This document shows, piece by piece, positions 16,513-25,724 of a stretch of 64,000 nucleotides of DNA. Source of the DNA: Mucilaginibacter sp. (GTDB lineage: Bacteria; Bacteroidota; Bacteroidia; Sphingobacteriales; Sphingobacteriaceae); assembly GCA_028288025.1 (NCBI GenBank), contig JAQBOM010000003.1, positions 124,001 through 188,000 of the forward strand. Reading direction: 5' to 3'. The notes below the pieces were generated by a model. It saw nothing but the letters and a program-made list of their open reading frames with translations, was not told where the DNA came from and did no database searches. How positions within the stretch are numbered: position 1 is the first letter of the stretch; each line of letters opens with the position of its first letter. Both the position numbers and the translations under genes were made by a program.

Positions 16513-17372
16513 TAAAAAATCAAATGCTTCACCGTCAATCCATTATTGATCAGCTGTTTCAATGATTCAATGCCGATTTTTAAATGGGTTTCAACAAACT
16601 GGTCGGTAACGGCTGAATCACTTTCGGCGGTTTTTACACCTTCAGGTATCATTGGCTGGTCGGATACCAGCAATAAGGCACCGGTTGGTATTTTGTTAGC
16701 AAAACCGGTTGTAAAAATGGTAGCCGTTTCCATGTCGATGGCCATTGCCCTTAACTCTTTCAGGTATCTTTTAAAATCCTTATCGTGCTCCCAAACCCTA
16801 CGATTTGTGGTGTAACACGTACCCGTAAAGTAATCCCGGCCAAACTCGCGGATAGTAGTTGAAATAGCCTTTTGCATAGCAAATGCGGGCAAAGCCGGAA
16901 CTTCCGAAGGCAGATAGTCATTTGAGGTACCCTCTCCTCTTATTCCGGCTATCGGCAATATCAGGTCGCCTACATTGTTTTTCTTTTTCAGTCCGCCGCA
17001 TTTCCCTAAAAAAATAACGGCTTTAGGGTTTATCGCGGTAAGCAGGTCCATTATGGTGGCTGCCATAGAGCTGCCCATACCGAAGTTGATGATGGTTATC
17101 CCGTTGGCTGTAACGCTCGCCATGGGCTTATCTATACCCAAAATCGGCGCGTTGTCGTTCCACTCTGAGAATAGCTGGATATATTTGGAAAAATTCGTGA
17201 GAATAATATAGTCGCCAAAATCAGCCAAAACACGACCAGTATACCGCGGCAGCCAGTTGGTCACAATCGCTTCCTTTGTTTTGAGGCCGGGGGTAATAGG
17301 GCTAAGCACCTCCTTTACTTTTTTGCCCGCTTTTTCGGGTGCGTCTTTTTTTATGTCTAAGTGTTCGTTCAT
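16512..17372 (-). CDS. amn: AMP nucleosidase
   Basis: Cleaves AMP to adenine and ribose 5-phosphate, part of purine salvage and adenylate control. 286 residues from the ATG at 17372 (MNEHLDIKK). The in-frame extension upstream reads through an intergenic repeat and is not family-like. Nucleoside phosphorylase-fold motifs are INFGMGSSMAATIMDLL (phosphate/ribose site), FLGKCGGLKKKNNVGDLILP, AMAIDMETATIFTTGF (purine/ribose site) and LLLVSDQPMIPEG. This is the short Bacteroidota form lacking the N-terminal regulatory domain of the E. coli enzyme. It lies downstream of clpX in the same direction, separated by a terminator-like hairpin. Confidence 0.88.
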   Translation of the reverse strand: MNEHLDIKKDAPEKAGKKVKEVLSPITPGLKTKEAIVTNWLPRYTGRVLADFGDYIILTNFSKYIQLFSEWNDNAPILGIDKPMASVTANGITIINFGMGSSMAATIMDLLTAINPKAVIFLGKCGGLKKKNNVGDLILPIAGIRGEGTSNDYLPSEVPALPAFAMQKAISTTIREFGRDYFTGTCYTTNRRVWEHDKDFKRYLKELRAMAIDMETATIFTTGFANKIPTGALLLVSDQPMIPEGVKTAESDSAVTDQFVETHLKIGIESLKQLINNGLTVKHLIF

Positions 17373-17465
17373 CGTTGTAAGTTTAATAAGCTTCGCCGCT
17401 TGCCTGGTGGCTACTAAGCGTGTGGGCGCTGAAACAAGTTCAGCATTACGTTCCAATTTAAATCA

Positions 17466-17502
17466 TACAACAAACCCCGGCGTGAGCCAGGGTTTTGTTG
17501 TA
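17466..17502 (-). terminator. hairpin downstream of clpX
   Basis: Stem tacaacaaaccccggc (17466-17481) pairs with gccagggttttgttgta through a GTGA-type loop with one or two imperfect pairs. It is placed 38 bp past the clpX stop codon. Confidence 0.55.
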
Positions 17503-17539
17503 TTTAATATCAAATATAAGTATCTGACTTAATTTTATG

Positions 17540-18778
17540 TTAAGCGACCTTCAATTTTTTAAGGTCGGATTTTTCAAATTTCTCATGCGCGTAATCAAGC
17601 GTAACCGTTAATCGCTTCACATCCTTTTTGGACGGGAACTCAAACATCGCATCGATCATGATCGCCTCGCATATCGAACGCAGGCCACGGGCACCAAGCT
17701 TAAACTCAACCGCTTTATCTACGATGAAATCAAGCACGTCATCTTCAAAATCCAGTTTCACCCCTTCATATTCGAACAGTTTTTTATACTGTTTTAACAA
17801 AGAGTTTTTTGGCTCGGTTAAGATATTGTGCAATGCTTCCCTGTCCAGCGGGTTCAGGTAGGTAAGTATGGGCAAACGGCCAATTAACTCAGGGATCAGG
17901 CCGAATGATTTTAAATCCTGTGGCGTGATATACTTGTACAGGTTTTTCAGATCAACTTCGCCGTCGTCGCGTTTCATTTTATAACCTACGGTTTGTGTAC
18001 GTAAGCGGTTAGCGATCTTGCGTTCGATACCGTCAAATGCACCACCGCATATAAACAATATATTGTTCGTGTTTACCGTGATCATTTTTTGATCGGGGTG
18101 CTTACGTCCGCCTTGCGGTGGTACGTTTACCATGGTGCCTTCCAATATTTTCAGCAGGGCCTGTTGCACGCCTTCACCCGAAACGTCGCGGGTAATTGAT
18201 GCGTTATCGCTTTTGCGGGCAATCTTATCCACCTCATCGATGTATACAATTCCGCGTTCAGCGGTTGCAACGTCATAATCAGCTGATTGCAGCAGGCGGG
18301 TAAGAATACTTTCCACATCTTCGCCAACATAACCGGCTTCGGTTAATACGGTAGCATCACAGATGCAAAATGGCACGTTTAATATTTTAGCAAGGGTTTT
18401 TGCCAATAGGGTTTTGCCGGTACCGGTTTCGCCCACCATAATGATATTTGACTTTTCAATCTCCACCTCATCTTTATCGATGCGCTGACCCAGCCGCTTG
18501 TAGTGATTATAAACTGCAACAGCTAAAATCTTTTTCGCATCATCCTGGCCGATCACATATTGGTCGAGGTGACTTTTTATTTCGGCGGGCTTTAACATGG
18601 CAGGAGCAGACGGCGAAGATTTTACCTTGCGCACCTTTAACTCCTCGGCCAATATTTCATTAGCCTGGTTAACACATTTATCACAAATATGGGCATCCAG
18701 CCCCGCTATAAGCATCAGCGAATCCTGTTTACCTGCCCCGCAAAACGAGCACCTGATCTCTTTGCTGTTCTTATTCAT
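17540..18778 (-). CDS. clpX: ClpX, ATP-dependent unfoldase of ClpXP
   Basis: 412 residues. The N-terminal zinc-binding domain has CSFCGAG and CDKCVNQA (four Cys). The AAA+ core has Walker A GETGTGKT, Walker B YIDEVDKI, the pore loop near AGYVGEDVE, sensor regions, and the IGF-type ClpP-docking region shortly before the small C-terminal domain ([14 protein letters not shown]). It unfolds tagged substrates and feeds them into ClpP. The gene lies 86 bp downstream of clpP in the same direction, the usual order after tig and clpP. Confidence 0.97.
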   Translation of the reverse strand: MNKNSKEIRCSFCGAGKQDSLMLIAGLDAHICDKCVNQANEILAEELKVRKVKSSPSAPAMLKPAEIKSHLDQYVIGQDDAKKILAVAVYNHYKRLGQRIDKDEVEIEKSNIIMVGETGTGKTLLAKTLAKILNVPFCICDATVLTEAGYVGEDVESILTRLLQSADYDVATAERGIVYIDEVDKIARKSDNASITRDVSGEGVQQALLKILEGTMVNVPPQGGRKHPDQKMITVNTNNILFICGGAFDGIERKIANRLRTQTVGYKMKRDDGEVDLKNLYKYITPQDLKSFGLIPELIGRLPILTYLNPLDREALHNILTEPKNSLLKQYKKLFEYEGVKLDFEDDVLDFIVDKAVEFKLGARGLRSICEAIMIDAMFEFPSKKDVKRLTVTLDYAHEKFEKSDLKKLKVA

Positions 18779-18799
18779 CTGTCTTGTTTCTCAAATTTA

Positions 18800-18852
18800 G
18801 TAAAAAAGTCCGAAAGTCCAAAATCCTAATAGCTATCGGGATCCCGGACTTT
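18800..18852. repeat. GACTTT-type intergenic repeat
   Basis: aaaagtccgaaagtccaaaa on the left and gggatcccggactttag on the right, in the clpP-clpX gap. Same family as 10503-10546. Confidence 0.5.
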
Positions 18853-18864
18853 AGTGCGCAAGCA

Positions 18865-19569
18865 TTATTTTTTTGGATTATTTCCGCGTAAAATCTCATC
18901 AACCATTCCAAACTCCTTCGCTTCTTCGGCGATCATCCAGTGGTCACGGTCAGACGCTTCCCATACTTTGTCGTATGATGTGCCGCTGTGATCAGCTATG
19001 ATCTGGTATAATTCTTTTTTCAATTTTGTGATCTCGTGATACGTGATCTCAATATCAGATTGCTGGCCCTGCGCACCGCCCGATGGCTGGTGGATCATTA
19101 CCCTTGCATGCGGTAACGCCGCTCGTTTGCCGGTTGTGCCTGCACATAATAACACAGCGCCCATTGAAGCGGCCATACCTGTACAAATGGTGGCTACATC
19201 GTTTGATATGAATTGCATCGTATCATAGATACCTAAACCGGCATAAACAGAACCTCCAGGGGAATTAATGTAAATCTGGATGTCGCGTTTATTATCTGCC
19301 GACTGTAAGAACAGCAATTGGGCTTGAATAATGTTTGCAATATTTTCATAAATCGCATCGCCAAGAAAAATGATACGGTCCATCATCAGCCGCGAAAACA
19401 CGTCCATCTGTGCTACGTTCAACTGACGCTCTTCGATAATATACGGCGTCATGCCGGTTGGCAGGGTAGCCCTGTCAACGCCTGCGATAAATTTATCTAC
19501 ATAAATACTGTTTATACGGTGGTGTTTAACAGCGTATTTCCGGAATTCGTTTTTATCAATATTGCTCAT
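18865..19569 (-). CDS. clpP: ClpP, ATP-dependent Clp protease proteolytic subunit
   Basis: Serine peptidase that forms the barrel of ClpXP. 234 residues, with a catalytic triad readable as Ser135 (GMAASMG), His160 (MIHQPSGG) and Asp209 (SDRDHW). INSPGGSVYAGLGIYD is the conserved oxyanion-side strand. The N-terminus is ~30-35 residues longer than in E. coli ClpP, a prosequence-like extension often seen in Bacteroidota. The ATG at 19569 is preceded by AT-rich DNA. It sits between tig (upstream) and clpX (downstream) on the minus strand. Confidence 0.96.
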   Translation of the reverse strand: MSNIDKNEFRKYAVKHHRINSIYVDKFIAGVDRATLPTGMTPYIIEERQLNVAQMDVFSRLMMDRIIFLGDAIYENIANIIQAQLLFLQSADNKRDIQIYINSPGGSVYAGLGIYDTMQFISNDVATICTGMAASMGAVLLCAGTTGKRAALPHARVMIHQPSGGAQGQQSDIEITYHEITKLKKELYQIIADHSGTSYDKVWEASDRDHWMIAEEAKEFGMVDEILRGNNPKK

Positions 19570-19804
19570 GATTTTTTGTTGTTAGCTGCGGTTTAATCGC
19601 GATAAATATAGTTGTTACTTCAATGCTTTTTATTGAATAAAGTTTTTTGAAAGTAAAATTATTTGGAGGAAGGGATGAAGTCGGAAGGCCGAAGTCGGAA
19701 TATACTATTTAAAAGTAACCGCGAACATATACAGCATTTGTGCATCGTTCGCGGTTGCTTCGTCGTTCCTCCTCGCAATGACACGCGGAGAGGGGTCCGG
19801 AATA

Positions 19805-21151
19805 TTACTTCAGCTTACTGAAGTCGGAAAACAATATTTCCTTTTTGTCTAAAGTAATTACGCCCTGGATATAGTCAAACACTTTCAAAGCTTTTACATC
19901 TTCAAAAATCTTGTTGGCGTTCTCTTTATTCTGCAGGTATTGTACAGTGTATTGCCCTAACTGCGCTTCGTCTATCCCCTGTGGGCTGTACATCCTGAAC
20001 TGCTGGTTTAAACGTTCCTTAGCCAGTGCAAAAACTTCCTCGTATTTTATTTCGAGGTTATTTTCTTTAACGATCTTGTTTTCGATCAGCGTCCATTTCA
20101 GGTTCTGAGCGAAATCTTTATAACCACCGGTTAGTTCCTCTTCCGTCAGTTTTTCGTTCGTAGCTTTTAACCAGCGTTTTAAAAACTCGTCTGGCAGCTC
20201 AAACTGAACTTTGTCTAACCCATACTGGTAAATATCGTCCTGCAGTTTGCGCTCAGCATCCTGCACCATCATCGCTTCAAGCTCTTCGGTAATTTTAGCC
20301 CTGAACTCCGCTTCGGTAGTTACTGTACCTTCACCAAATAATTTGTCAAAGAACTCCTGGTTTAAATCGCCTTCTTCCAAACGGTTAACATTTTTAACCT
20401 TCAGGCTGAATTTTGATTTTAAATCAGCTGCTGTTTCTTCATCGATCTTTAATAAACCGGCAACCTTTGCCGCGTCGTTATTAAAAGCTTTTTGAATATC
20501 CAGCACTACCTCGTCATCCTTTTTAAGGCCGATCAAAGAAGCTTTTATCTTCTTATCCTCGATCTGATCTAAACGTACCGACGCGGTATTGGTTATCCCG
20601 TCCTCAAAAACACTACCATCCGGCGAAAGCTGAGTTAATTCGGCGTAAAGTACATCATCGTCTGCCGATACGTCAGGATTTGTCATTTTGCCATAGCTGC
20701 GGCGGATATTTTTGATACGCGAGGCCAGGGTTTCATCATCAACTTTAATGGTGTATTTAGTAAGCTTATCTTTTGATGAAAAGTCAATTTTAAACTCAGG
20801 GGCCAGGCCAACTTCGTAGTTAAACTCAAAGTTATCGGCAAAGTCCCAGTTGTATTCTTTTATATCTTCAACTTTCGGCAGGGGCTGGCCCAATACTTCA
20901 AGTTTTTCATCTTCAATATATTTGTTCAGGGTATCCGAAAGCATGTTGTTGATCTCGTCAACCAAAATACTTTTGCCATACATCCTTTTGATGTGCGACG
21001 GCGGCACCATGCCCGGGCGGAAGCCGGCTATTTTGGCTTTTTTTGCTTGTTCTTTTATCGCCTTTTCAACGCGTGGCTGGTAATCCTCGGGGTTGATATT
21101 GATCTTTACAACTGCGTTCAGGTTGTCTATTTTCTCCTGTGAAATATTCAT
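19805..21151 (-). CDS. tig: trigger factor, ribosome-associated chaperone
   Basis: 448 residues. The N-terminal ribosome-binding domain carries the signature loop GFRPGMVPPSHIKRMYG (E. coli GFRxGKxP). A middle PPIase-like domain follows (~155-240, with VSADDDVLYAELTQLSPDG), then a long helical C-terminal chaperone domain. The PPIase domain is divergent, as is usual in Bacteroidota. The protein binds nascent chains at the exit tunnel. It is the first gene of the tig-clpP-clpX group, although 235 bp separate it from clpP. That gap holds a GACTTT/GTCGG-type repeat and a stretch resembling dispersed repeats (gcttcgtcgttcctcctcgc). Confidence 0.92.
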   Translation of the reverse strand: MNISQEKIDNLNAVVKININPEDYQPRVEKAIKEQAKKAKIAGFRPGMVPPSHIKRMYGKSILVDEINNMLSDTLNKYIEDEKLEVLGQPLPKVEDIKEYNWDFADNFEFNYEVGLAPEFKIDFSSKDKLTKYTIKVDDETLASRIKNIRRSYGKMTNPDVSADDDVLYAELTQLSPDGSVFEDGITNTASVRLDQIEDKKIKASLIGLKKDDEVVLDIQKAFNNDAAKVAGLLKIDEETAADLKSKFSLKVKNVNRLEEGDLNQEFFDKLFGEGTVTTEAEFRAKITEELEAMMVQDAERKLQDDIYQYGLDKVQFELPDEFLKRWLKATNEKLTEEELTGGYKDFAQNLKWTLIENKIVKENNLEIKYEEVFALAKERLNQQFRMYSPQGIDEAQLGQYTVQYLQNKENANKIFEDVKALKVFDYIQGVITLDKKEILFSDFSKLK

Positions 21152-21236
21152 CTTTTACCGGTATTTTAATCTTTATTTTACGTAAAAGCGGCCGCTTATC
21201 ATCAGTCCGCTTTTGGAGGGGCAAAGGTAGGGATTT

Positions 21237-21298
21237 TTTTGGAAGTTGGAAGAAGTCTGGAAAGTCGGTAAAGACGGAAAAGTCCGAAAGTAAGTTTA
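21237..21298. repeat. GACTTT-type intergenic repeat
   Basis: Units such as gtctggaaagtcggtaaaga and cggaaaagtccgaaagtaag upstream of tig. Confidence 0.5.
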
Positions 21299-21447
21299 GT
21301 TGAATCTTAACAGACGGAAATGCAGGGTTCTTTTCGAGAGTTCCGGCGATGACGGTCCAAGGTAGCTGCCTTTGCTATATCGGCCAAGCACGGACGCTTA
21401 GCAGGGCGGGGTTTTAATCTTCGACATATGACTGCCAGTGGCCCGAA

Positions 21448-21969
21448 TTAAGTGCCAGGTTGCGGTGGCCTTGAAAGTATTTTTTGAATAACTGGCTGTA
21501 TAAACCATAGACCTATTGGATAAATCCAGATAGCAAAAAACAGTTTATAGCTGGTACTAAAGTCGGCGATTTCTCCATCAATTACTGATGTTAGCATTTT
21601 TGCGGCAAAATAAATTATGTAGATTAAGCTAAATGTTAGATAAAGATGTAAAGGTAAAAGCACCCACAACCAGTATCCATAGCTGCGGTAATTATTTTGA
21701 TCTATCGAATACCCTCCGAATATCATTATAATTACTATTATCCAAAGGGATACCAATAAACAGCTTGCCTTAAAATAGGCCGCTCTAGGTCTGACATTAG
21801 TTGGAATTAATTCGTTCATTGATGTTCCAATAGAATAAATCCAACCAATATAAATGCAAACGAATAAACATTCTATAGTTCTACCCAAAATCGAACTCGA
21901 CGTAAATAACGCAGAGACAATAAAAATTAGAAACAATTGAAAAGCTTTGAGGTGAAGAAAAACATTCAT
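21448..21969 (-). CDS. hypothetical four-helix membrane protein
   Basis: 173 residues, highly hydrophobic, with spans at about 8-26, 33-52, 68-90, 100-122 and possibly 142-163. No motif that I recognise. Cys and aromatic content is high in the spans (GYWLWVLLPLHLYLTF), and the tail (KILSRPPQPGT) is short and cytoplasmic or periplasmic. The gene has ATG start and stop within normal limits and codon use like its neighbours. It stands alone, with ~300 bp of repeat-bearing DNA downstream and a hairpin-rich gap upstream. Function unknown. Confidence 0.65.
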   Translation of the reverse strand: MNVFLHLKAFQLFLIFIVSALFTSSSILGRTIECLFVCIYIGWIYSIGTSMNELIPTNVRPRAAYFKASCLLVSLWIIVIIMIFGGYSIDQNNYRSYGYWLWVLLPLHLYLTFSLIYIIYFAAKMLTSVIDGEIADFSTSYKLFFAIWIYPIGLWFIQPVIQKILSRPPQPGT

Positions 21970-22097
21970 TTTAGTTACATGGAGTTAATAGTAATAATGG
22001 ATATAAATAAGCGTTAGAACGATCAAAAAGAGCAAACTTCAACCTGGCGCGAAAATGCCGCGCAAGCAAAAGAGGTGGAGTTCGCGCCCCGTTGAGC

Positions 22098-22160
22098 TGT
22101 CGCAGGTGTCGCACTTTTTGTCGCAGGTGTCGCACCCGTCGCAGTGCGACACTTGCGACA
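22098..22160. repeat. direct and inverted repeat of tgtcgcaggtgtcgcac
   Basis: Two direct copies of the 17-mer (22098-22114 and 22119-22135) are followed by its near-perfect reverse complement (22144-22160, one mismatch). The middle copy and the inverted copy can form a 17-bp hairpin with an 8-nt loop. Confidence 0.8.
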
Positions 22161-22187
22161 GGCGGATATCATCAACCAATACATCTT

Positions 22188-22222
22188 CGGACTTTCCGGA
22201 CTTTACTGACTTTCCCGACTTC
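22188..22222. repeat. GACTTT-type intergenic repeat
   Basis: cggactttccggactttact then gactttcccgactt: three to four ~9-bp units, nearly identical to the copy at 10503. Confidence 0.6.
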
Positions 22223-22225
22223 TTC

Positions 22226-22945
22226 CTAATTTATCTTCTCTACAGAAGAGGCCCCGATCTTATCACTATTGACACTTGGATTGCCGCGATATTTTACTTC
22301 GGATGCACCGGTAGAATGGATGCTGAGCGAATGCAGAACATTTACTTCGCTGTGGCCAACGCCGGCGGTTTGGATCTCGCAATTGCCAACAACGAAGTCT
22401 AAGGCGTTTACTTTTCCGCTGCCGCGCAGATCAATATTATGCGACGAGGCCTGTCCCTTTAAATTTAACTCAGTTGCCCCGCTGCCATCTGTGGTTACGT
22501 TTGCCGCGTTGAGGTCCATGGTTATTTTGGTAGCGCCTGATAGCCTCAAATGGATATCTTGGGTGGTAATCTTCCCGTCCGATTCGACTTCTATTCCGCC
22601 GGATGCTTTTACTTCTTCCAGGTGACGCACGCCGATATAAACGATTGTCTGGCCCGAATTGCAAAAATTCCGACGGGTGTAGATGCGCAGCTTGCCACCG
22701 TTTACTGATGTTTTGATGTATTTCAGTAGGTTATCATCAGCGGTTACTTTTACCGAAAGGGAGCTATCCTGCTTTAATACAACCTTAAAACCACCCGAAA
22801 TGTCGATGCGCGAAAAGTCGCTTACTTTACGGCTTTCGGACGCCTCTGTACCCGAACCATGTACGCAGTTGAACATGCATGAGGATAACCCCAAAAGGGT
22901 GATGCCTGCAAGCAGTATAATGATGGATAAATGTTTAGTTTTCAT
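22226..22945 (-). CDS. GIN-domain (DUF2807) lipoprotein
   Basis: 239 residues. The signal peptide ends in LGLSSC (Cys23), a lipobox, so a membrane-anchored lipoprotein. The rest is a head GIN domain: FSRIDISGGFKVVLKQDSSLSV, then beta-strand repeats of the form VKASGGIEVES, LRLSGATKITMDL and DLRGSGKVNALDF, the stacked beta-helix of this family. It ends with VKYRGNPSV. The family is common in Bacteroidota envelopes and has no settled function; some members sit next to anti-sigma or stress genes. Two shorter GIN-like genes lie just upstream. Confidence 0.87.
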   Translation of the reverse strand: MKTKHLSIIILLAGITLLGLSSCMFNCVHGSGTEASESRKVSDFSRIDISGGFKVVLKQDSSLSVKVTADDNLLKYIKTSVNGGKLRIYTRRNFCNSGQTIVYIGVRHLEEVKASGGIEVESDGKITTQDIHLRLSGATKITMDLNAANVTTDGSGATELNLKGQASSHNIDLRGSGKVNALDFVVGNCEIQTAGVGHSEVNVLHSLSIHSTGASEVKYRGNPSVNSDKIGASSVEKIN

Positions 22946-22993
22946 TTTTTTGTGATTTGACTATGTTGAAAGTGTTTAAGTTACATCAAATTT

Positions 22994-23025
22994 AAAAAAA
23001 GCTAACAGATTCTGTTAGCTTTTTT
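22994..23025. terminator. strong terminator, readable both ways
   Basis: aaaaaagctaacaga-t-tctgttagctttttt: a perfect 9-bp GC/AT stem extended by A and T runs. It lies 80 bp beyond the stop codon of the 23108 gene (minus strand). Confidence 0.8.
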
Positions 23026-23107
23026 AGTCAAAAGTCCCGGATCGTAGCCTTAAGTCCTATACCTTTTCAACCGTTGAACTCAAGTCTAATGACCCGGGAC
23101 TTCAGAC

Positions 23108-23719
23108 TTAGAACAAGTCTGCTATCGAGTCGATGTCAACCTTATTGGCGGTTACCGGCTGTATTGTAGTTTTAGCGGCATGTTTTGCAACCAGATTGGT
23201 TTGGTTCACATTTTCGGGGTGACTGTATTTTAAATCGTATTGCTCTACAGTTCCGCTCAGGTCGGCTTTAGCCTGGTCGCTTACAATTACGCTGGCGCTG
23301 AAGGCGTCAAGGCTTAATTTGGCTGTAGCATTGTTGTGCAGGCTAACTTCCAGTTCAATTTTTGAAAGGCTGCCAAATGATTTTACTTCAGCATTATCAT
23401 AAGCGGCTATTGAACGAAGATCGGCTGCGGTTACCCAAACAACTAATTTTTCAGTTTTGTAAGATGTAATGCGCAGTACGCCATCTTTGCTTTGAACCAA
23501 AGCGCTTTCGCTGTAGTATTTGTTGTAAACTTTCACCTGGTCTTTTGAACCATCTGAAACGTACAATTGAACGTTGCCGTAAATTTCAATTTTGTTAATG
23601 GCGCTAATGTCTGTCAAAACGGTTACTGTTTCGTTTTTAACGGGGGCTGCCTGTGTTGTTGCTGCTATTCCTGAGCATAAAAGAAGTGCTGTGAATATTG
23701 TTATGATTTGAGTTTTCAT
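23108..23719 (-). CDS. exported GIN-domain-like protein, paralogue A
   Basis: 203 residues with a cleavable signal peptide (MKTQIITIFTALLLCSGIAA, cut near TQAAP). The body has INKIEIYGNVQLYVSDGS, YSESALVQSKDGVLRITSY, KLVVWVTAADLRSIAAYDN and SLSKIELEVSLHNNA, the GIN/DUF2807 beta-repeat pattern in a shortened form. It is closely similar to the gene at 25725-26327 across nearly its whole length; the two lie on either side of gluconokinase. No lipobox, so periplasmic or secreted. Function unknown. Confidence 0.8.
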   Translation of the reverse strand: MKTQIITIFTALLLCSGIAATTQAAPVKNETVTVLTDISAINKIEIYGNVQLYVSDGSKDQVKVYNKYYSESALVQSKDGVLRITSYKTEKLVVWVTAADLRSIAAYDNAEVKSFGSLSKIELEVSLHNNATAKLSLDAFSASVIVSDQAKADLSGTVEQYDLKYSHPENVNQTNLVAKHAAKTTIQPVTANKVDIDSIADLF

Positions 23720-23923
23720 GATTTGTAAGTTTTTTATGTTTTGTTCTTAATGTCTTATTGTTTTAAATACACCGATATGACGTATGCAGATAAAATTCGT
23801 TACAGCAAAATGGCCTCTAATCGACATATGGGGCTATTTTATCGGTAAAGGGCGGATGAGGGTCGGTGAAAAATCGGGGAAATGTTCATGGTTAATAGTT
23901 ATTCTGCAACGCACATCTCAATC

Positions 23924-24024
23924 ATGTCATTTCGAACGTAGTGAGAAAACTATACATTAACACTGTTCGCCCTGCAGAGCGGCAATGCATAAGGATAGTT
24001 TTCTCACTACGTTCGAAATGACAT
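23924..24024. repeat. perfect 30-bp inverted repeat (GTCATTTCGAACG family)
   Basis: Left arm 23924-23953 (atgtcatttcgaacgtagtg...) and right arm 23995-24024 are exact reverse complements with a 41-bp spacer. No ORF lies inside. The element resembles a REP or MITE-like repeat; a decayed copy is at 26528-26614. It occupies most of the 360-bp gap before gluconokinase. Confidence 0.85.
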
Positions 24025-24079
24025 AGCTATTCATCGTTCACAACAAAAATGACGCTATCTTGCAATCACAATTATCACT

Positions 24080-25552
24080 ATGGAATATGTTTTAGGTGTT
24101 GATATTGGTACCGGCAGCGTAAAGGCGGTGGCTGTTGATTTGCAATGCAGGTCGTTTGAGGTTTGCCAGCGGCACTATTCATTCAGTTCGCCAAAGCCGG
24201 GGTATCACGAACAAGATCCGGAAGAAATCCTGGATGCTTTTATTAGCAGTATCCGGGAGGTCATTGATAAAATTGGCAGCCAGCCGCTGGCCATTGGCCT
24301 AAGCAGTGCTATGCATAGTATTATTCCTGTAGACGAGAGCTGCAGGGCCCTCGCGCCTATGATCACGTGGGCCGACAACAGGGGCTCGGACATCGCAGTA
24401 GCACTACGCGCTACTGCCCGCGGGCTGGATATCTATAAGGCAACCGGCACGCCGCTGCATGCCATGTCGCCGCTGTGCAAGATTATCTGGATACGGGAAA
24501 ACGACCCGGAGCTGTTCAATAAAACTTTCAAGTTCATTTCCATAAAGGAATATATCTGGCATAACTTGTTTAATGAATTTAAGATCGATCATTCCGGCGC
24601 ATCCTGTACCGGTTTGTTTGATATTATTAACCGTTGCTGGTACCCCGATGCCCTTAAGCTGACCGGGATAAAGGCAGACGCGCTTTCGACACCTGTGCCA
24701 ACGGATTATACAGCAGCTTATCGCAGATCTGTAAATGATCCGCGCCTTGATTTCCTTGAAACCGGCATTCCGTTTATTATTGGCGCGAGCGACGGCTGTT
24801 TGGCCAACCTTGGCAGTATGGCCGATAAACCGGGTGTGGCTGCAATCACTATCGGTACCAGTGGCGCGGTAAGGGTGGCCAGCAGCAAACCCCTGCCAAA
24901 TGAACAGGCCATGACTTTCAGCTACATCCTCGATAAGCAAACCTTTATTTGCGGCGGGCCGATAAACAACGGCGGTATTGCCATGCAATGGTGGCTCAAA
25001 AATTTAAACCAGGGCACAACAGAAGATGATTATGCCAGGCTGTTTGAACAAATTGCCAATGTGCCGCCGGGAAGTGAAGGGTTACTTTTTTTGCCCTACC
25101 TTACCGGTGAGCGTGCACCCGTTTGGGATAGCGAAAGCTGCGGTACTTTTTTCGGCATTAAGCTGCAGCATACGCAGGCACATTTTTCGCGGGCCGTTTT
25201 AGAAGGGATATGTTACGCGTTGAACGATGTACTGGATGCCGTGCAGCAAAATGCCGAACCCATTACCCAACTAAATGTTAGTGGCGGGTTTGTAAAATCG
25301 GAACAATGGGTGCAAACATTGGCTGATATTACCGGGAAAAAGCTGATTATTATGCAAAGCGAAGATGCCTCAGCTGTAGGCGCCGCGTTTATGGCATTAA
25401 AATATACCGGTACTATTGATGAATATCCTTCGGGGGGCGCAGCCGATCTCAAAGTGTTTATGCCTAATCCTGAAAACGCCATCATTTACCAAAAGCATTT
25501 TGCTACTTATAAGCGGCTCTACCCGGCGTTGAAAGATGTTATGCAGGGATAA
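24080..25552 (+). CDS. gntK: FGGY-family sugar kinase, probably gluconokinase
   Basis: 490 residues, two actin-like domains. ATPase motifs: GVDIGTGSVKAVAVD (phosphate 1), GIGTSGAVRV-type phosphate 2 (TIGTSGAVRVASS), and an adenosine region near LNVSGGFVKSEQWVQ. The sugar-side loop has LITWADNRG-like MITWADNRGSD, and FLPYLTGERAPVWD is typical of gluconokinase and xylulokinase members. Gluconokinase is preferred from overall layout, giving 6-phosphogluconate; xylulokinase cannot be excluded by eye. A possible -7 sequence (TATCTTGC) lies 23 bp before the ATG. The gene is isolated from the uronate operon by ~3.4 kb. Confidence 0.8.
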   Translation: MEYVLGVDIGTGSVKAVAVDLQCRSFEVCQRHYSFSSPKPGYHEQDPEEILDAFISSIREVIDKIGSQPLAIGLSSAMHSIIPVDESCRALAPMITWADNRGSDIAVALRATARGLDIYKATGTPLHAMSPLCKIIWIRENDPELFNKTFKFISIKEYIWHNLFNEFKIDHSGASCTGLFDIINRCWYPDALKLTGIKADALSTPVPTDYTAAYRRSVNDPRLDFLETGIPFIIGASDGCLANLGSMADKPGVAAITIGTSGAVRVASSKPLPNEQAMTFSYILDKQTFICGGPINNGGIAMQWWLKNLNQGTTEDDYARLFEQIANVPPGSEGLLFLPYLTGERAPVWDSESCGTFFGIKLQHTQAHFSRAVLEGICYALNDVLDAVQQNAEPITQLNVSGGFVKSEQWVQTLADITGKKLIIMQSEDASAVGAAFMALKYTGTIDEYPSGGAADLKVFMPNPENAIIYQKHFATYKRLYPALKDVMQG

Positions 25553-25660
25553 TGAACGCGCGCGGTACAGGCCCGGCGCTCATCTTTCGAATGCATTAGG
25601 ATGACACCCTTGTTTTTAATTCAGGAGGACACCTGTACTTACATTAATTCTGCATCCACA

Positions 25661-25690
25661 AAAAAAGCCACCTGCATAAACAGATAGCTT
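25661..25690 (-). terminator. terminator of GIN paralogue B
   Basis: On the minus strand an imperfect hairpin (aagctatctg...caggtggctt) is followed by a run of seven T. It lies 35-65 bp past the stop codon at 25725. Confidence 0.55.
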
Positions 25691-25724
25691 CCGTAATATA
25701 TGTTGAACTTTTGCAAAAGTCGGG

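Noticed and set aside
22055..22402. Plus-strand ORF of 115 codons
   Set aside because: Its first half translates repeat DNA (SQVSHFLSQVSH) and its second half is antisense to a GIN-domain lipoprotein gene.
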